Source: Oxalobacter vibrioformis (GTDB lineage: Bacteria > Pseudomonadota > Gammaproteobacteria > Burkholderiales > Burkholderiaceae_D). From it: 64,000 bases of DNA. The stretch covers positions 1,899,001 through 1,963,000 of the forward strand of contig NZ_CP098242.1 of the NCBI RefSeq assembly GCF_027118995.1, in the 5' to 3' direction. Shown one piece after another: positions 35,172 through 43,757 of the stretch. Made by a program: the position numbers and the translations under genes. Under the pieces are notes generated by a model that saw only the letters and a program-made list of their open reading frames with translations, did no database searches and had not been told where the DNA came from. Numbering within the stretch: position 1 is the stretch's first letter; every line of letters begins with the position of its first letter.

Positions 35172-36665
35172 TTAGACGCTGAATCGGGTATTTAGTTGCC
35201 TGGCGCAGCTTTCACCCTGTTCTGCAGCGTCGGATTCCGGAACGAGGGCCGCTTCTTCAGCTGTAGCTTCTTCTGCCTGTGCGACCGGGATCTGTTTCAG
35301 TGGTTCGGCGTAATCCGAACGGCTCCACGGGTTGGTCCAGCCGACACGCTGTGTTGCATCGGTATCAACCAGGTGCTGTACGCCCAATGAATGGAGCAGG
35401 CGACCCATGTCTGCCATGAGACGGTAGCCGGCAAAGAGTTCCAGATACTGACCATTGACGTATTCAACTGTTGACGTGTAGTACTCGTTTTCGGTATCCA
35501 GCAAGTCGATCAGGGTACGCTGGCCGATGGAGAATTGCAGCGTATAGGCATCACGGGTTGCCAGTGCAGAATCTACGTGCTGCTTGAGGTTGGGCAGGCG
35601 CTCACGGACGGATACCAGGGTATTCCAGGAAAGCGCAGTGCTCTGGTCGAGCTGCATTAGCGTACGCTTGTTGATTTCCATGGCTTCATAGGAAAGCTGC
35701 TTGGTTTCGCCAAGGCGGGCCATGTCAGCGCCGCCACGGAAGATGTTCCATCGCATACGCAGCATAATATAACGGTCGTCACTCGGGCCTTCGACACCAC
35801 CGGTGTTATCGTAATCGGTCATGCCGCCTTCGACATCCAGACGCGGGCCAAACGGTGATTTGGCAGCATGGTATTGTGCATTGGCCGCTTCAACATCTGC
35901 CTTGGCCTGCTTGAGCAGCGGGTTATTGTCGCGGGCGACTTCCATCGCGTTTTCGAGACTGGTCGGCATCAGGGCGTCTATCGGCAGTTCCGGCTGGAAG
36001 AGGTCATCCGGATGGGTGCCGGTGTAGCGCTGATAAGCAATTTCCACGTCGCGCAGGTTGGCTTCTGATGAAACAAGATTGGATTTGGCCAGTGCCAGAC
36101 GAGCTTCAGCCTGGTCCAGATCAGAACGGCGTCCAACACCGCTTGCAGCGCGCATATGAATCTGGTCGTAGGTTTTCTGGTGGTTGTCCAGATTTTGTTT
36201 GGTCAGGCGAACCGTTTCGCGCATCCGCAGCACATCCAGATAGGCCTCGACAACACGCAGAGCAATCTGTTCGGAAGTTCCGGCTGTCTTGTACGCTGCA
36301 GACTGCATGCGGGCCTTGTTGCGCTCAACTTCAAAATAGGTGCCGAATGTCTGGAAGATGTTCCACTGAACCGTCAGCGACTTCTCCTTGCGGTGCAGGT
36401 AGTGGCTCCAGCGATAGCCGGTATTGCTGTTTTTGGCCTTTTCGCTACCATAGCCCCAGCCCACATCGGCACTGGGCAGGTAGCCGCTGTATGCGCCAAT
36501 CAGGGCTTCATCGATCGATCTGCGGTGCCGGGCGTCTGTTGCAATATCGGGATTGGTTTTGATGGTATGGTCAACAGCAGCAGAGAGCGTTGTCTGTGCT
36601 AACGCTGTACCGGAAAGCACCAGAAAGATGCTTCCGATAGCGGCTGAAATAAACTTTAATTTCAT
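35172..36665 (-). CDS. lapE: TolC-family outer-membrane protein (LapE/AggA type)
   Basis: 497 residues. The signal peptide ends ...SGTALAQTTLSAAV, followed by two outer-membrane-efflux repeats of the type I secretion branch (YLPSADVGWGYGSEKAKNSN, ALIGAYSGYLPS, SIGQRTLIDLLDTENEYYTS). The C-terminal 60 residues are acidic and Ala-rich. It forms the outer-membrane duct that LapB/LapC dock on. It sits in a different transcription unit from lapBC but beside lapG and lapD, so all five Lap parts lie within 9.5 kb. Confidence 0.92.
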   Translation of the reverse strand: MKLKFISAAIGSIFLVLSGTALAQTTLSAAVDHTIKTNPDIATDARHRRSIDEALIGAYSGYLPSADVGWGYGSEKAKNSNTGYRWSHYLHRKEKSLTVQWNIFQTFGTYFEVERNKARMQSAAYKTAGTSEQIALRVVEAYLDVLRMRETVRLTKQNLDNHQKTYDQIHMRAASGVGRRSDLDQAEARLALAKSNLVSSEANLRDVEIAYQRYTGTHPDDLFQPELPIDALMPTSLENAMEVARDNNPLLKQAKADVEAANAQYHAAKSPFGPRLDVEGGMTDYDNTGGVEGPSDDRYIMLRMRWNIFRGGADMARLGETKQLSYEAMEINKRTLMQLDQSTALSWNTLVSVRERLPNLKQHVDSALATRDAYTLQFSIGQRTLIDLLDTENEYYTSTVEYVNGQYLELFAGYRLMADMGRLLHSLGVQHLVDTDATQRVGWTNPWSRSDYAEPLKQIPVAQAEEATAEEAALVPESDAAEQGESCARQLNTRFSV

Positions 36666-36921
36666 TGATGCGCCTTTTTGTTCATCATTATCAGAAAAAC
36701 AGTCGAAAAATATACCCCCTGAGCAGCCTGCTGTCTAAAAATTCCCAGAATATTTTGCAGATGCGTAACTTTTATCTTCCTTGAGACACTGAGGGCTTAT
36801 GGTCAGGAAAAACAGACAAAAAATATCGAAACCTGCCGTGCTCAAAAAAGGTGATTGGTAGAGCTTGTCGTTTCAGTATTGCCTTTTTGTCATGAAATGT
36901 TTCCGGTCAATTATAAGCCGA

Positions 36922-37013
36922 TTAATTTCAGCTTATGTGGAAGTCCATGCAATATATTTCAAAAAGAGAAATATTTTTGACTTGCCTGTTGTTTTTGCGC
37001 AACAGGTTTTTTT
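36922..37013 (+). ncRNA. Candidate small RNA, about 90 nt
   Basis: A strong intrinsic terminator at 36985-37013 (CCTGTTG-8 nt-CAACAGG then seven Ts) has no gene upstream on this strand. A sigma70-like promoter fits in front: TTGTCA at 36887-36892, 18 bp, TTATAA at 36911-36916. The implied transcript has one inner hairpin (ATATTTC...GAAATAT, about 36953-36974) and then the terminator stem. No known RNA family is recognised. Without expression data this is a prediction. Confidence 0.35.
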
Positions 37014-37059
37014 GGAGAAATAGGCAAATTGAATCGTTTTTGCGCAAAGACAAAAAAAA

Positions 37060-37087
37060 TTGCCTTTTTTTTTATCCCTGTTATAAT
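37060..37087 (+). promoter_or_regulatory. Promoter of tRNA-Val
   Basis: TTGCCT at 37060-37065 and a perfect TATAAT at 37082-37087, spacer 16 bp, placed 11 bp before the mature tRNA end. Confidence 0.75.
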
Positions 37088-37098
37088 TCCCCTTCTTT

Positions 37099-37175
37099 AG
37101 GCGCGTAGCTCAGCTGGTTAGAGCACTACCTTGACATGGTAGGGGTCGTTGGTTCGAGTCCAATCGTGCCTACCA
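37099..37175 (+). tRNA. tRNA-Val (anticodon GAC)
   Basis: 77 nt including encoded CCA. Acceptor AGGCGCG pairs with CGTGCCT (one G-T). D arm GCTC...GAGC, anticodon stem CTACC/GGTAG with loop TTGACAT giving GAC at 37133-37135, and T arm with GTTCGAGTC. It reads valine GUC/GUU codons. It stands alone, with its own promoter and a terminator at 37204-37237. Confidence 0.97.
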
Positions 37176-37203
37176 AATCTGTTAAATCAATGATTTGAAG
37201 AAT

Positions 37204-37237
37204 AAAAGGGGCAAATATATTGCCTCTTTTGTTTTTT
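37204..37237 (+). terminator. Terminator of tRNA-Val
   Basis: AAAAGGGGCAA-ATATA-TTGCCTCTTTT (one G-T pair) followed by GTTTTTT, 29 bp after the tRNA. Confidence 0.9.
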
Positions 37238-37875
37238 GTCGGCAGAATGCTTGCGGGCATATTGCCCGAATCATTTATCGCAAGGACAGCCTTGAGATAC
37301 CAGTGGCATCAGTCATTCGGGAAAGGACGTTTTCTGTTTCCTCAACGGGATATCCTGAAGACAGGCATTGTCTGTTTTCCTGCCATCTTCTTCCATCCAG
37401 GTATCGTTTTCTGACAATGTCATGCACGACATTAATGTAACTAAAGACATAAGCGTAGCAAGCCGTTGTTATGGCAGATATAAAAGAAAATAAAATAAAT
37501 GAGGTTTTTTTGCGATTCTCTGTTTTTAAGAGAATTGTGCATTTTTTATCCGAGGGTTTTGTTGTTAATTTGATATTACACGGCAGTCAGCCCCTGTCTT
37601 GATAACCAACCTCGGAGGAAGTTTTCCCCAGGCGGAGACCCTCCGAAAAAAGAAAGCGAATCCTGTGTCATTTTGCGCATGATGTGCTCTCTTTTCCGGG
37701 AGGTCTGCGTGTCACTGTGTGATGCCGTGCCATCTGGATTACCTGGATGAATGGAAAAAGGCTGGCGATGGTGTGAACCGGTATGCCTGAAATACCGCCA
37801 TCGCCGGAAAAACACGGCATTTCAGGGCGGATCAGGCGCTCATGGTGCGATAGGCGATGGCTTTTCCCGATCGTT
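37238..37875. other. Gene-poor region between tRNA-Val and mscL
   Basis: About 640 bp. Small open frames exist on both strands (for example 37195-37440) but have no ribosome sites or recognisable content. Structures seen are a hairpin with T-run at about 37511-37547 (GCGATTCTCT...AGAGAATTGTGC) and the long mscL-side hairpin at 37764-37805. A segment near 37620-37660 (GGAG...CTCC) also folds. I cannot assign a riboswitch. Confidence 0.4.
37755..37805 (-). terminator. Probable terminator of mscL
   Basis: GGCGATGG and CCATCGCC enclose an inner hairpin (CCGGTAT...ATACCG). On the minus strand the structure is followed by AGCCTTTTTCC, 70 bp beyond the mscL stop. Confidence 0.5.
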
Positions 37876-38313
37876 TTATTCGCCCGATGCCGACTGGTTC
37901 TGTTCTTTCAGCAGATCACGTATTTCTGCCAGTAGCACTTCTTCCTTGCTGGGTAACGGCTCTGCGGCCGGCTCATCCGCTTTCTTCAGATGCAAGCTGT
38001 TAATGCCCTTGACCACCAGGAAAATGGCAGCGGCGATAATCAGGAAGTCAAAGGTTGTCTGGATGAAGTTGCCGTAATTGAGTGTTACGGCGGGCACGAC
38101 ATGCCCGGCGGCATCGGTTGTGGCATGCTTGAGCACAATCTTGAGATCGGTAAAGTTGACGCCCCCCACAAGCAGGCCGATCGGTGGCATCACCACGTCC
38201 GATACGATGGAACTGACGATTTTGCCAAAGGCGCCGCCCATGATGACGCCTATGGCCATGTCCATCACGTTTCCCCGCATGGCGAATTCTTTAAATTCTT
38301 TTAGCATTCCCAT
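37876..38313 (-). CDS. mscL: Large-conductance mechanosensitive channel
   Basis: 145 residues (E. coli 136). It starts [41 protein letters not shown]: the N-terminal amphipathic helix and pore-lining TM1 with the AxGxxxG-like packing are intact. TM2 is [20 protein letters not shown], and the C-terminal cytoplasmic helix [19 protein letters not shown] closes the pentamer. It opens on membrane tension to release solutes in hypo-osmotic shock. Monocistronic. Confidence 0.97.
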   Translation of the reverse strand: MGMLKEFKEFAMRGNVMDMAIGVIMGGAFGKIVSSIVSDVVMPPIGLLVGGVNFTDLKIVLKHATTDAAGHVVPAVTLNYGNFIQTTFDFLIIAAAIFLVVKGINSLHLKKADEPAAEPLPSKEEVLLAEIRDLLKEQNQSASGE

Positions 38314-38645
38314 TGTGCCTGCCCTTCAATTTTGAGTTGTTGTTGCGTTAAAGAAATAATTATTATCATCCGGTAATTTGACTTCCTGATTTTCCAGGTT
38401 GTCTTTTTGATAATAAACGACAAGTCAATGCAGTCAGGCCATTTTACAAATGAAGTGGCTGCATGGAAACCTGTTTACAGAAAACAGGGTTTTACAACAG
38501 TATATTCGGCTTTGTATCACCGGATCACCGGTCTTGAGCAAACCGGAAGATGCATAGGCAAAACGAATGTGCCGTAAGGACAGGGGGAGGCAGCGATCAA
38601 CAGGCTGGCCTTTTTGTCATGATTGTTTTTTGAGCAGAAGTTTTA
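38314..38645. other. Intergenic region between mscL and the IS5-family element
   Basis: About 330 bp. It holds the mscL promoter on the minus strand and probably the promoter that once served the chemoreceptor now lying beyond the insertion. Hairpin CCTGTTT-ACAG-AAAACAGG occurs at about 38470-38488. No gene is seen. Confidence 0.4.
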
Positions 38646-39538
38646 GATAGCGTCTACTTGAGTATGATTAACGCATTCAACCAAAGGGCGATACAGCGCA
38701 CCTGCACAGCGGCAGCAAATGTCGCGAGATTTTTTGCGTATCTTGTGGCAATACCCCGCCAACGCTTGAGATAAAGAAAGGCATTTTCCACCAAGTGACG
38801 TTTCTGATAAATCTGCCGATCATAGTCTGTTTGCACCTTGCGATTCCTTTTTGGGGGTATGACCGGTATGATGTTGCGGGATTTTGCATGGTCAATAATG
38901 GCGTTTGAATCATAACCCCGATCCGCCACCAGATGGCGAGGGGATATCCCATCCATTAACCGTGAAGCCTGCGTACAATCTGCAACGGTACCCGATGTGA
39001 CAAGACATCTGACCGGCATACCATTCGCATCCACGGCCAGATGTATTTTTGAGTTGAGCCCCCTTTTGTGCGCCCCATGCCCTGGTTGCCTCCTCTTGCA
39101 CCAGCAGCATGGGGGTGAATCTTGATGTGACTTGCATCTATCAAAAGCCATTCAAAATCAGGCTCATCTATCAGGATTTCCAGCAAGCGCTCCCATATGC
39201 CCTTGTCGCGCCAGCGGATGAAGCGCTGGTGAACGCTTCCCCATTTTCCGTACTCCTGCAAAAGATCACGCCAGGGGGCGCCTGTGCGTAATATCCAGAA
39301 TACAGCATTAATGAAGGTGCGGTTATCTTTGGCTATCCTGCCCCATTGACCAGGCTGTCCTGGAAGGTGGGGCTCAAGTAAAGCCCAGGCCTGGTCGGAT
39401 ATGTCGTGGCGTCTGTACGCTGGTCTCATGGAATCTCCTGTTAAAGGGTGGTCTTCCTATAATGATCATCGCTTCATAACATCTGCCATCTGGCAAACAG
39501 AGGGAGTTTTATCTCTTATATCTCATGTAGACACTATC
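38646..39538 (-). mobile_element. IS5-family insertion sequence, about 893 bp, with TA target duplication
   Basis: Terminal repeats GATAGCGTCTACTTGAG (left) and GATAGTGTCTACATGAG (right, read inward) differ at two positions. TA flanks both ends (38644-38645 and 39539-39540). One transposase split in two overlapping frames fills the element. Its right end lies 34 bp before the start codon of the chemoreceptor pseudogene, so it separates that gene from its old promoter. Confidence 0.85.
38654..39429 (-). CDS. IS5-family transposase (two overlapping frames joined by -1 frameshift)
   Basis: Frame A (39429-38956) starts MRPAYRRHDISDQAWALLEPHLPG and carries the first catalytic Asp in WLLIDASHIKIHPHAAG. 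Frame B (ending 38654) carries the second Asp in HLVADRGYDSNAII and the Glu in KRHLVENAFLYLKRWRGIATRY. The frames overlap around AAAAGGGGG (minus strand, 39059-39067), where a -1 shift turns GRTKGGS into AHKRGLNSKIHLAVDANG, the usual arrangement in the IS427 group. All DDE residues are present, so the element may be active. Confidence 0.88.
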
Positions 39539-39572
39539 TAAACAAAATTTAACCTGAGAACGGAGAATTCTT

Positions 39573-40706
39573 ATGAAGATAGGTGCACGTCTTGCACTGG
39601 GTTTTTTGCTGATGATTGCCCTTATTACCAGTATGGCGGGGGGTGGTGTCTGGGAGTTTTCAAGTATGGACAGCAACGTCAAGAGCATGCTGGCTGATTC
39701 TGTCGGCATGGAGCGTCCGGCTCGCGCATGGGCGCGTGCAGCGTCCAACCAGGGCCTGCTGATCTATGGCATCTCTTTGCGGACCCCGCTGAAATCAAAC
39801 GTCTAGCAGACCAGATGGATGGCTAGGGAAAAGAGATTGATAGTCATCTGGCCGGTATCGAAGGGCGCAATCTGGTTCCGGAAGAAAAGCAGATGTTCAC
39901 GGAAATTGCCGCCAAGCGTGCCACCTATCGCAATGCGCTGGCAGAGCTGTACAAGATGAAAGGGGTGGCGGGCTCAACGTCAGTCGGGTCGGAAGCGTTG
40001 CTTAAACATCTCAAACAGGCAGTGGCTCCGGCACGAAATGCTTATGTCCAGAGTGTTGATGCTTTCCGTGATTATGAAGTCAGGCAGGCTGACGAGAAAG
40101 CGGTTGAGGTGGATCAGATGGCAAGGACAGGCAGGATGATTATGCTGGGGTCTGCTGCTGTGGCAATTATTGTGGGTGTAGTGGTTGCCGGGATTCTGAC
40201 AGTAGGTATTACCCGCCCGATGAATGAAGCCGTACATATTGCTGAAACCATTGCAGGTGGAGACCTGACCAGCCGTATCGAGGTGCGTTCCCGCGATGAG
40301 ACCGGCCAACTCATGCAAGCCATGAAAGACATGAACGACAGCCTCTTCAATGCCGTTACCCAGGTACGCCAGAGCGCGGATACTATTGCGACAGCTTCCT
40401 CCCAGATTGCCTCCGGCAACCAGGACCTTTCCGCGCGGACCGAAGAACAGGCCAGTTCGCTCGAAGAGACCGCGTCCAGTATGGAAGAAATCACCTCCAC
40501 CGTACGCCAGAATGGAGACAATGCCAGGCAGGCCAACCAGCTGGCCACCCAGGCCGCCGATATGTTCTGCACCGGCACCTGTGCAAGGCAAACCGCCCGT
40601 GCGGCACCCGGCTGTTCCAGCCAGGAAGGCGCCGGCACTTCCCCATGCACCATCGTCTTCGCCAAGGTCATCGGCAAATGATAATGAGGACTGGGAAAAG
40701 TTCTAG
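39573..40706 (+). pseudogene. Methyl-accepting chemotaxis protein, degraded
   Basis: The start is intact (CGGAG then ATG; MKIGARLALGFLLMIALITSMAGGG, TM1). Near 39778 a frame change breaks GLLIYGIS; restoring one base gives FADPAEIKRLADQMDG, after which TAG replaces the Tyr seen in the paralogue (MAGYSQQ). The frame then resumes through TM2, HAMP and the first methylation helix to QLATQAAD (about 40564). There an internal deletion of roughly 600 bp joins it, out of frame, to the receptor tail, whose proper frame ends NDNEDWEKF at 40706. The kinase-control tip ([20 protein letters not shown] in relatives) is gone. Non-functional. Confidence 0.88.
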
Positions 40707-40728
40707 CCTCATTCATGCCTTCAACAAT

Positions 40729-40755
40729 AAAAGCCGGGATTTTCCCGACTTTTTT
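40729..40755 (+). terminator. Terminator of the chemoreceptor pseudogene
   Basis: AAAAGCCGGGA-TTT-TCCCGACTTTTTT with one mismatch in the stem; T-run present. The same GCCGG-type stem recurs after the other receptor and cheW genes of this island. Confidence 0.8.
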
Positions 40756-40940
40756 GCATGTCAAGGATGATTTAACCCGGTGGGATGCGTGGAGGCTGCT
40801 GATAGTGCAATGGGTGCATCAAACAAAAGATGCTGAAAAACAGGAATATTCTGGCCATGTCTGAAAAAACTGAAAAAATAGATAAAACCTCGTATGAGGG
40901 TGTTTCCATACGTCAATATTTGGTTATAATGCTTCGGGTG

Positions 40941-40979
40941 AGGTGTTATTTTTATCAATGTCAAATAAAAATAACACCT
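40941..40979 (+). promoter_or_regulatory. Perfect 15-bp leader hairpin upstream of cheW
   Basis: AGGTGTTATTTTTAT and its exact complement enclose a 9-nt loop. It lies 11 bp after a TATAAT box and 36 bp before the cheW start, without a U-run. It may stabilise the mRNA or regulate read-through. Confidence 0.5.
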
Positions 40980-41015
40980 TGTGCTGATAACTGAACTTTT
41001 TACTGAAAGAAAGCA

Positions 41016-41525
41016 ATGGTAACGAACCTTGAACTTACTAATGCATCTTCAAACACCGTGGCATCCGCGCCGCAGGAGTATCTGGCCTTCAGGCTGGGAA
41101 ATGAAGAGTACGGTATTGATATCCTGAAAGTCCAGGAAATCCGGGAGTACGAGCCGACAACCAAGCTGGCAAACGTACCCGGCTTCATTTTAGGGCTCTC
41201 CAATCTGCGGGGGGCCATCGTTCCCATCATCGACATGCGCATCAAGTTCAATCTTGGTGAAGCCAACTACGACCATCTGACCGTGACCATCATCCTCAAT
41301 ATAGGGGAGCGGATCGTGGGAATGGTGGTTGATTCGGTATCGGATGTCATAGCGCTTACTCCCGAACAGATCCGTCCTGCACCGCCCATGGGCACACTGA
41401 TGGACACAGACAACTTGATTGGTCTGGGAACACTGGAAGACCGCATGCTGATCCTGGTTGACATTGAAAAGCTGATGTCAGCCCCGGATATGGGGCTCTC
41501 AGATACGGCATTGCCAAGGGAATAA
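41016..41525 (+). CDS. cheW: Chemotaxis coupling protein CheW (paralogue 1)
   Basis: 169 residues, a single CheW SH3-like double-barrel domain from about residue 17: [20 protein letters not shown], the conserved NLRG in [17 protein letters not shown], and [16 protein letters not shown]. It couples chemoreceptors to the kinase CheA. The receptor gene at 41584 follows after 58 bp on the same strand with no terminator, so they are likely co-expressed as a dedicated pair. A paralogue lies at 46960. Confidence 0.94.
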   Translation: MVTNLELTNASSNTVASAPQEYLAFRLGNEEYGIDILKVQEIREYEPTTKLANVPGFILGLSNLRGAIVPIIDMRIKFNLGEANYDHLTVTIILNIGERIVGMVVDSVSDVIALTPEQIRPAPPMGTLMDTDNLIGLGTLEDRMLILVDIEKLMSAPDMGLSDTALPRE

Positions 41526-41583
41526 ATGTCTGAAACCGGGTTTGTCTTGTCAGATCCATTATGTAAAAAGCGGGGAGAGAAAC

Positions 41584-43311
41584 ATGAAAATAGGTGCACG
41601 TCTGATCTCAGGGTTTATCCTGATTTTGATCATGATGGCGACTGTGGCCGGTGTCGGTGTTTATGAGCTGCAAAAGGTAGCCGCTGAATCTGATTATACG
41701 ATGAAAAACACCGTGGCCATCGAGGGGTACGCCCGGGAAATCTGCAAGAATGCAGAGGGTTTCGGATCAATGGCACGCGCCCTCGGCGTTGCCGCCAGTG
41801 ATGAAAATTTCCAGCAGCGCAAAAAATCCCTGGGCCAGTATACCGAACAGATTGACCATTATCTCGGCCTGATCAACGAACTCAAGATCGATGCGGAAGC
41901 AAAGGTGCTGCTGGAAACGGCCAAGAACCACCGTGCAACCATCCGCAGCCATGTCGCCGAGATTATCAAGCTCTATGAGTCCGGACGCAAGGACAAGGCG
42001 GCCGAAATTGCCACCACGGTGCTGGTCACGGATAATGAGGCATATGTAAAAGGTTTCGAGGCGCTGCGCGATGCGCAGATCAAGCTTTCCCAGACCGCGG
42101 CAAAAGAAATCCAGAGCGCTTATGCGACGGGACGCACGATCATCCTTGCGATAGCCGCTGCCGCCATCATTATCGGCCTCATCGTCGCCTGGCGTTTGAC
42201 GGCGGGCATAACGGGCCCGTTGAACGAAGCAGTAAAAGTCGCGCAGACCGTGGCATCCGGTGACCTGACGAGCCGTATCGAAGTCAAGACCACCGACGAG
42301 ACCGGGCAGCTCATGCAGGCCATGAAAGACATGAACGAAAGCCTGTACCATGCTGTCTCCCAGGTAAGAACCAGTGCCGACACCATCGCCACGGCCTCGG
42401 CCCAGATTGCCTCCGGCAACCAGGACCTTTCCGCGCGGACCGAAGAACAGGCCAGTTCGCTGGAGGAGACCGCGTCCAGTATGGAAGAAATCACCTCCAC
42501 CGTACGCCAGAATGGAGACAATGCCAGGCAGGCCAACCAACTGGCCACCCAGGCCGCCGATATCGCCACCAAAGGCGGCGATGCAGCCGGGCTTGTTGCC
42601 GACACCATGAAAGAAATCGAAGACTCCTCCAAAAAAATCGTCGACATCATCAGCGTCATAGACGGCATCGCCTTCCAGACCAACATCCTTGCGTTAAATG
42701 CAGCAGTAGAAGCAGCACGAGCAGGCGAACAGGGCCGTGGGTTTGCCGTAGTGGCCACCGAAGTACGGAGCCTTGCCCAGCGTAGTGCCACAGCGGCGCG
42801 CGAAATCAAAGACCTCATCGATGATTCAGTAGACAAAGTCTCCACGGGAACCGAACTCGTCAACAACGCTGTTACCACCATGCTCGAAATCGGTGAGAGC
42901 ATCCGTCGGGTCAACGACATCATGAACGAAATCACCATGGCCACGCAGGAACAGGTCCAGGGTATTGAGCAGGTCAACCAGGCAGTGACCGAAATGGACA
43001 CCGTCTCGCAGCAGAATGCAGCACTGGTAGAAGAAGCGGCGGCGGCAGCCGAGAGCCTTCAGGGCCAGGCGAAGGCGCTTGTCGAGGTGGTCAGCATGTT
43101 CAGGATGGGTGCTGTTGCAGCCGCGCCGGTTGTTGCGGCTGCACGTCCTGCGGTCCCGTCGGCATCACCCAGGCCCGCCCTGAAACGGCCTGCCGCTGCT
43201 GCACCGGCCCGCCAGGTGAAAACGGCGCCTGCCAGGGCCGCCGCACCGGCATCGCTTCCGGCAAAAGTCGCTTCGGATGACAGTGATAACGGTGAGTGGG
43301 AAGAGTTTTAG
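41584..43311 (+). CDS. Methyl-accepting chemotaxis protein with C-terminal CheR-tether pentapeptide
   Basis: 575 residues. TM1 (about 8-30), four-helix-bundle periplasmic sensor (about 31-185), TM2 (about 186-208), HAMP, then the signalling domain with methylation helices ([20 protein letters not shown]) and hairpin tip ([20 protein letters not shown]). An Ala/Pro-rich flexible linker ends in EWEEF, fitting the xWxxF tether used by CheR and CheB. ATG 41584 follows GGGGAGAGAAAC; an upstream GTG at 41542 is ignored. A 269-bp stretch is identical to the receptor at 45001. An IS3-family element has landed in its terminator. Confidence 0.95.
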   Translation: MKIGARLISGFILILIMMATVAGVGVYELQKVAAESDYTMKNTVAIEGYAREICKNAEGFGSMARALGVAASDENFQQRKKSLGQYTEQIDHYLGLINELKIDAEAKVLLETAKNHRATIRSHVAEIIKLYESGRKDKAAEIATTVLVTDNEAYVKGFEALRDAQIKLSQTAAKEIQSAYATGRTIILAIAAAAIIIGLIVAWRLTAGITGPLNEAVKVAQTVASGDLTSRIEVKTTDETGQLMQAMKDMNESLYHAVSQVRTSADTIATASAQIASGNQDLSARTEEQASSLEETASSMEEITSTVRQNGDNARQANQLATQAADIATKGGDAAGLVADTMKEIEDSSKKIVDIISVIDGIAFQTNILALNAAVEAARAGEQGRGFAVVATEVRSLAQRSATAAREIKDLIDDSVDKVSTGTELVNNAVTTMLEIGESIRRVNDIMNEITMATQEQVQGIEQVNQAVTEMDTVSQQNAALVEEAAAAAESLQGQAKALVEVVSMFRMGAVAAAPVVAAARPAVPSASPRPALKRPAAAAPARQVKTAPARAAAPASLPAKVASDDSDNGEWEEF

Positions 43312-43330
43312 GATATGCTCATCTCATCCA

Positions 43331-43349
43331 GGAAAAAGCCGGGCAATAC
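43331..43349 (+). terminator. Left half of the receptor terminator, split by an IS3-family insertion
   Basis: AAAAAGCCGGG here and CCCGGCTTTT at 44586-44596 would form one hairpin with a 5-nt loop CAATA if the 1235-bp element and one TAC copy were removed. The insertion point is inside the loop. Confidence 0.85.
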
Positions 43350-43403
43350 TGAACTGCCCCCCAAAAGTTGGACAAAGTCTGACGAATTGGAGGTGCAGTT
43401 TTC

Positions 43404-43757
43404 ATGTCAAAATATCCCGAGGCATTCAAATTAAAAGTTATTAACTACCATCTATCTGGCCAAGGCGGCACCATCAGGACGGCCCAGCAATTTGGCATAC
43501 CCAGAATAAACGTTCGCACCTGGATATGTGCCTACAAGCGAAATGGCGTTGAAGGCCTGAGCCATCGAGGCCGCCGTTATGATGGCCAATTCAGGTGCCA
43601 GGTTGTAGAACACATGCATGAACACGATCTTTCATTAAATGCGACTGCCAAGCATTTCAATGTCTTGTTTAGCACAGTCGCCTTATGGGATAAAATCTAC
43701 CGTGAAAGAGGAACAGATGCCTTGTTAAACACCAAACGAGGGCGCCCATCTTGCTGA
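43404..43757 (+). CDS. IS3-family transposase OrfA, truncated at the C-terminus
   Basis: 117 residues with two helix-turn-helix units: KYPEAFKLKVINYHLSGQGG and HDLSLNATAKHFNVLFSTVALW. It ends TKRGRPSC, just where IS150-type OrfA proteins normally continue into a basic stretch and a leucine-zipper coiled coil needed for dimerisation. That coiled coil is absent here. Confidence 0.85.
   Translation: MSKYPEAFKLKVINYHLSGQGGTIRTAQQFGIPRINVRTWICAYKRNGVEGLSHRGRRYDGQFRCQVVEHMHEHDLSLNATAKHFNVLFSTVALWDKIYRERGTDALLNTKRGRPSC

Larger units (their letters stand above)
36666..37098. other. Intergenic region between lapE and tRNA-Val
   Basis: 433 bp, AT-rich. It contains the minus-strand lapE promoter, an orphan plus-strand promoter-terminator pair described as a candidate small RNA, and the tRNA promoter. 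No protein-coding frame is convincing. Confidence 0.5.
40707..41015. other. Intergenic region with terminator, promoter and a long leader hairpin before cheW
   Basis: Holds the old receptor terminator (40729-40755), TATAAT at 40925-40930 with a weak -35 near 40901, and a 15-bp perfect hairpin at 40941-40979 inside the predicted 5' leader of the following cheW gene. Confidence 0.5.

Noticed and set aside
37195..37440. 81-codon frame after tRNA-Val
   Set aside because: Overlaps the tRNA terminator, has no ribosome site and no recognisable content.
37615..37805. Possible riboswitch between tRNA-Val and mscL
   Set aside because: Some phrases recall fluoride or other aptamers, but the order of conserved elements does not fit and no downstream gene on that strand would be regulated.
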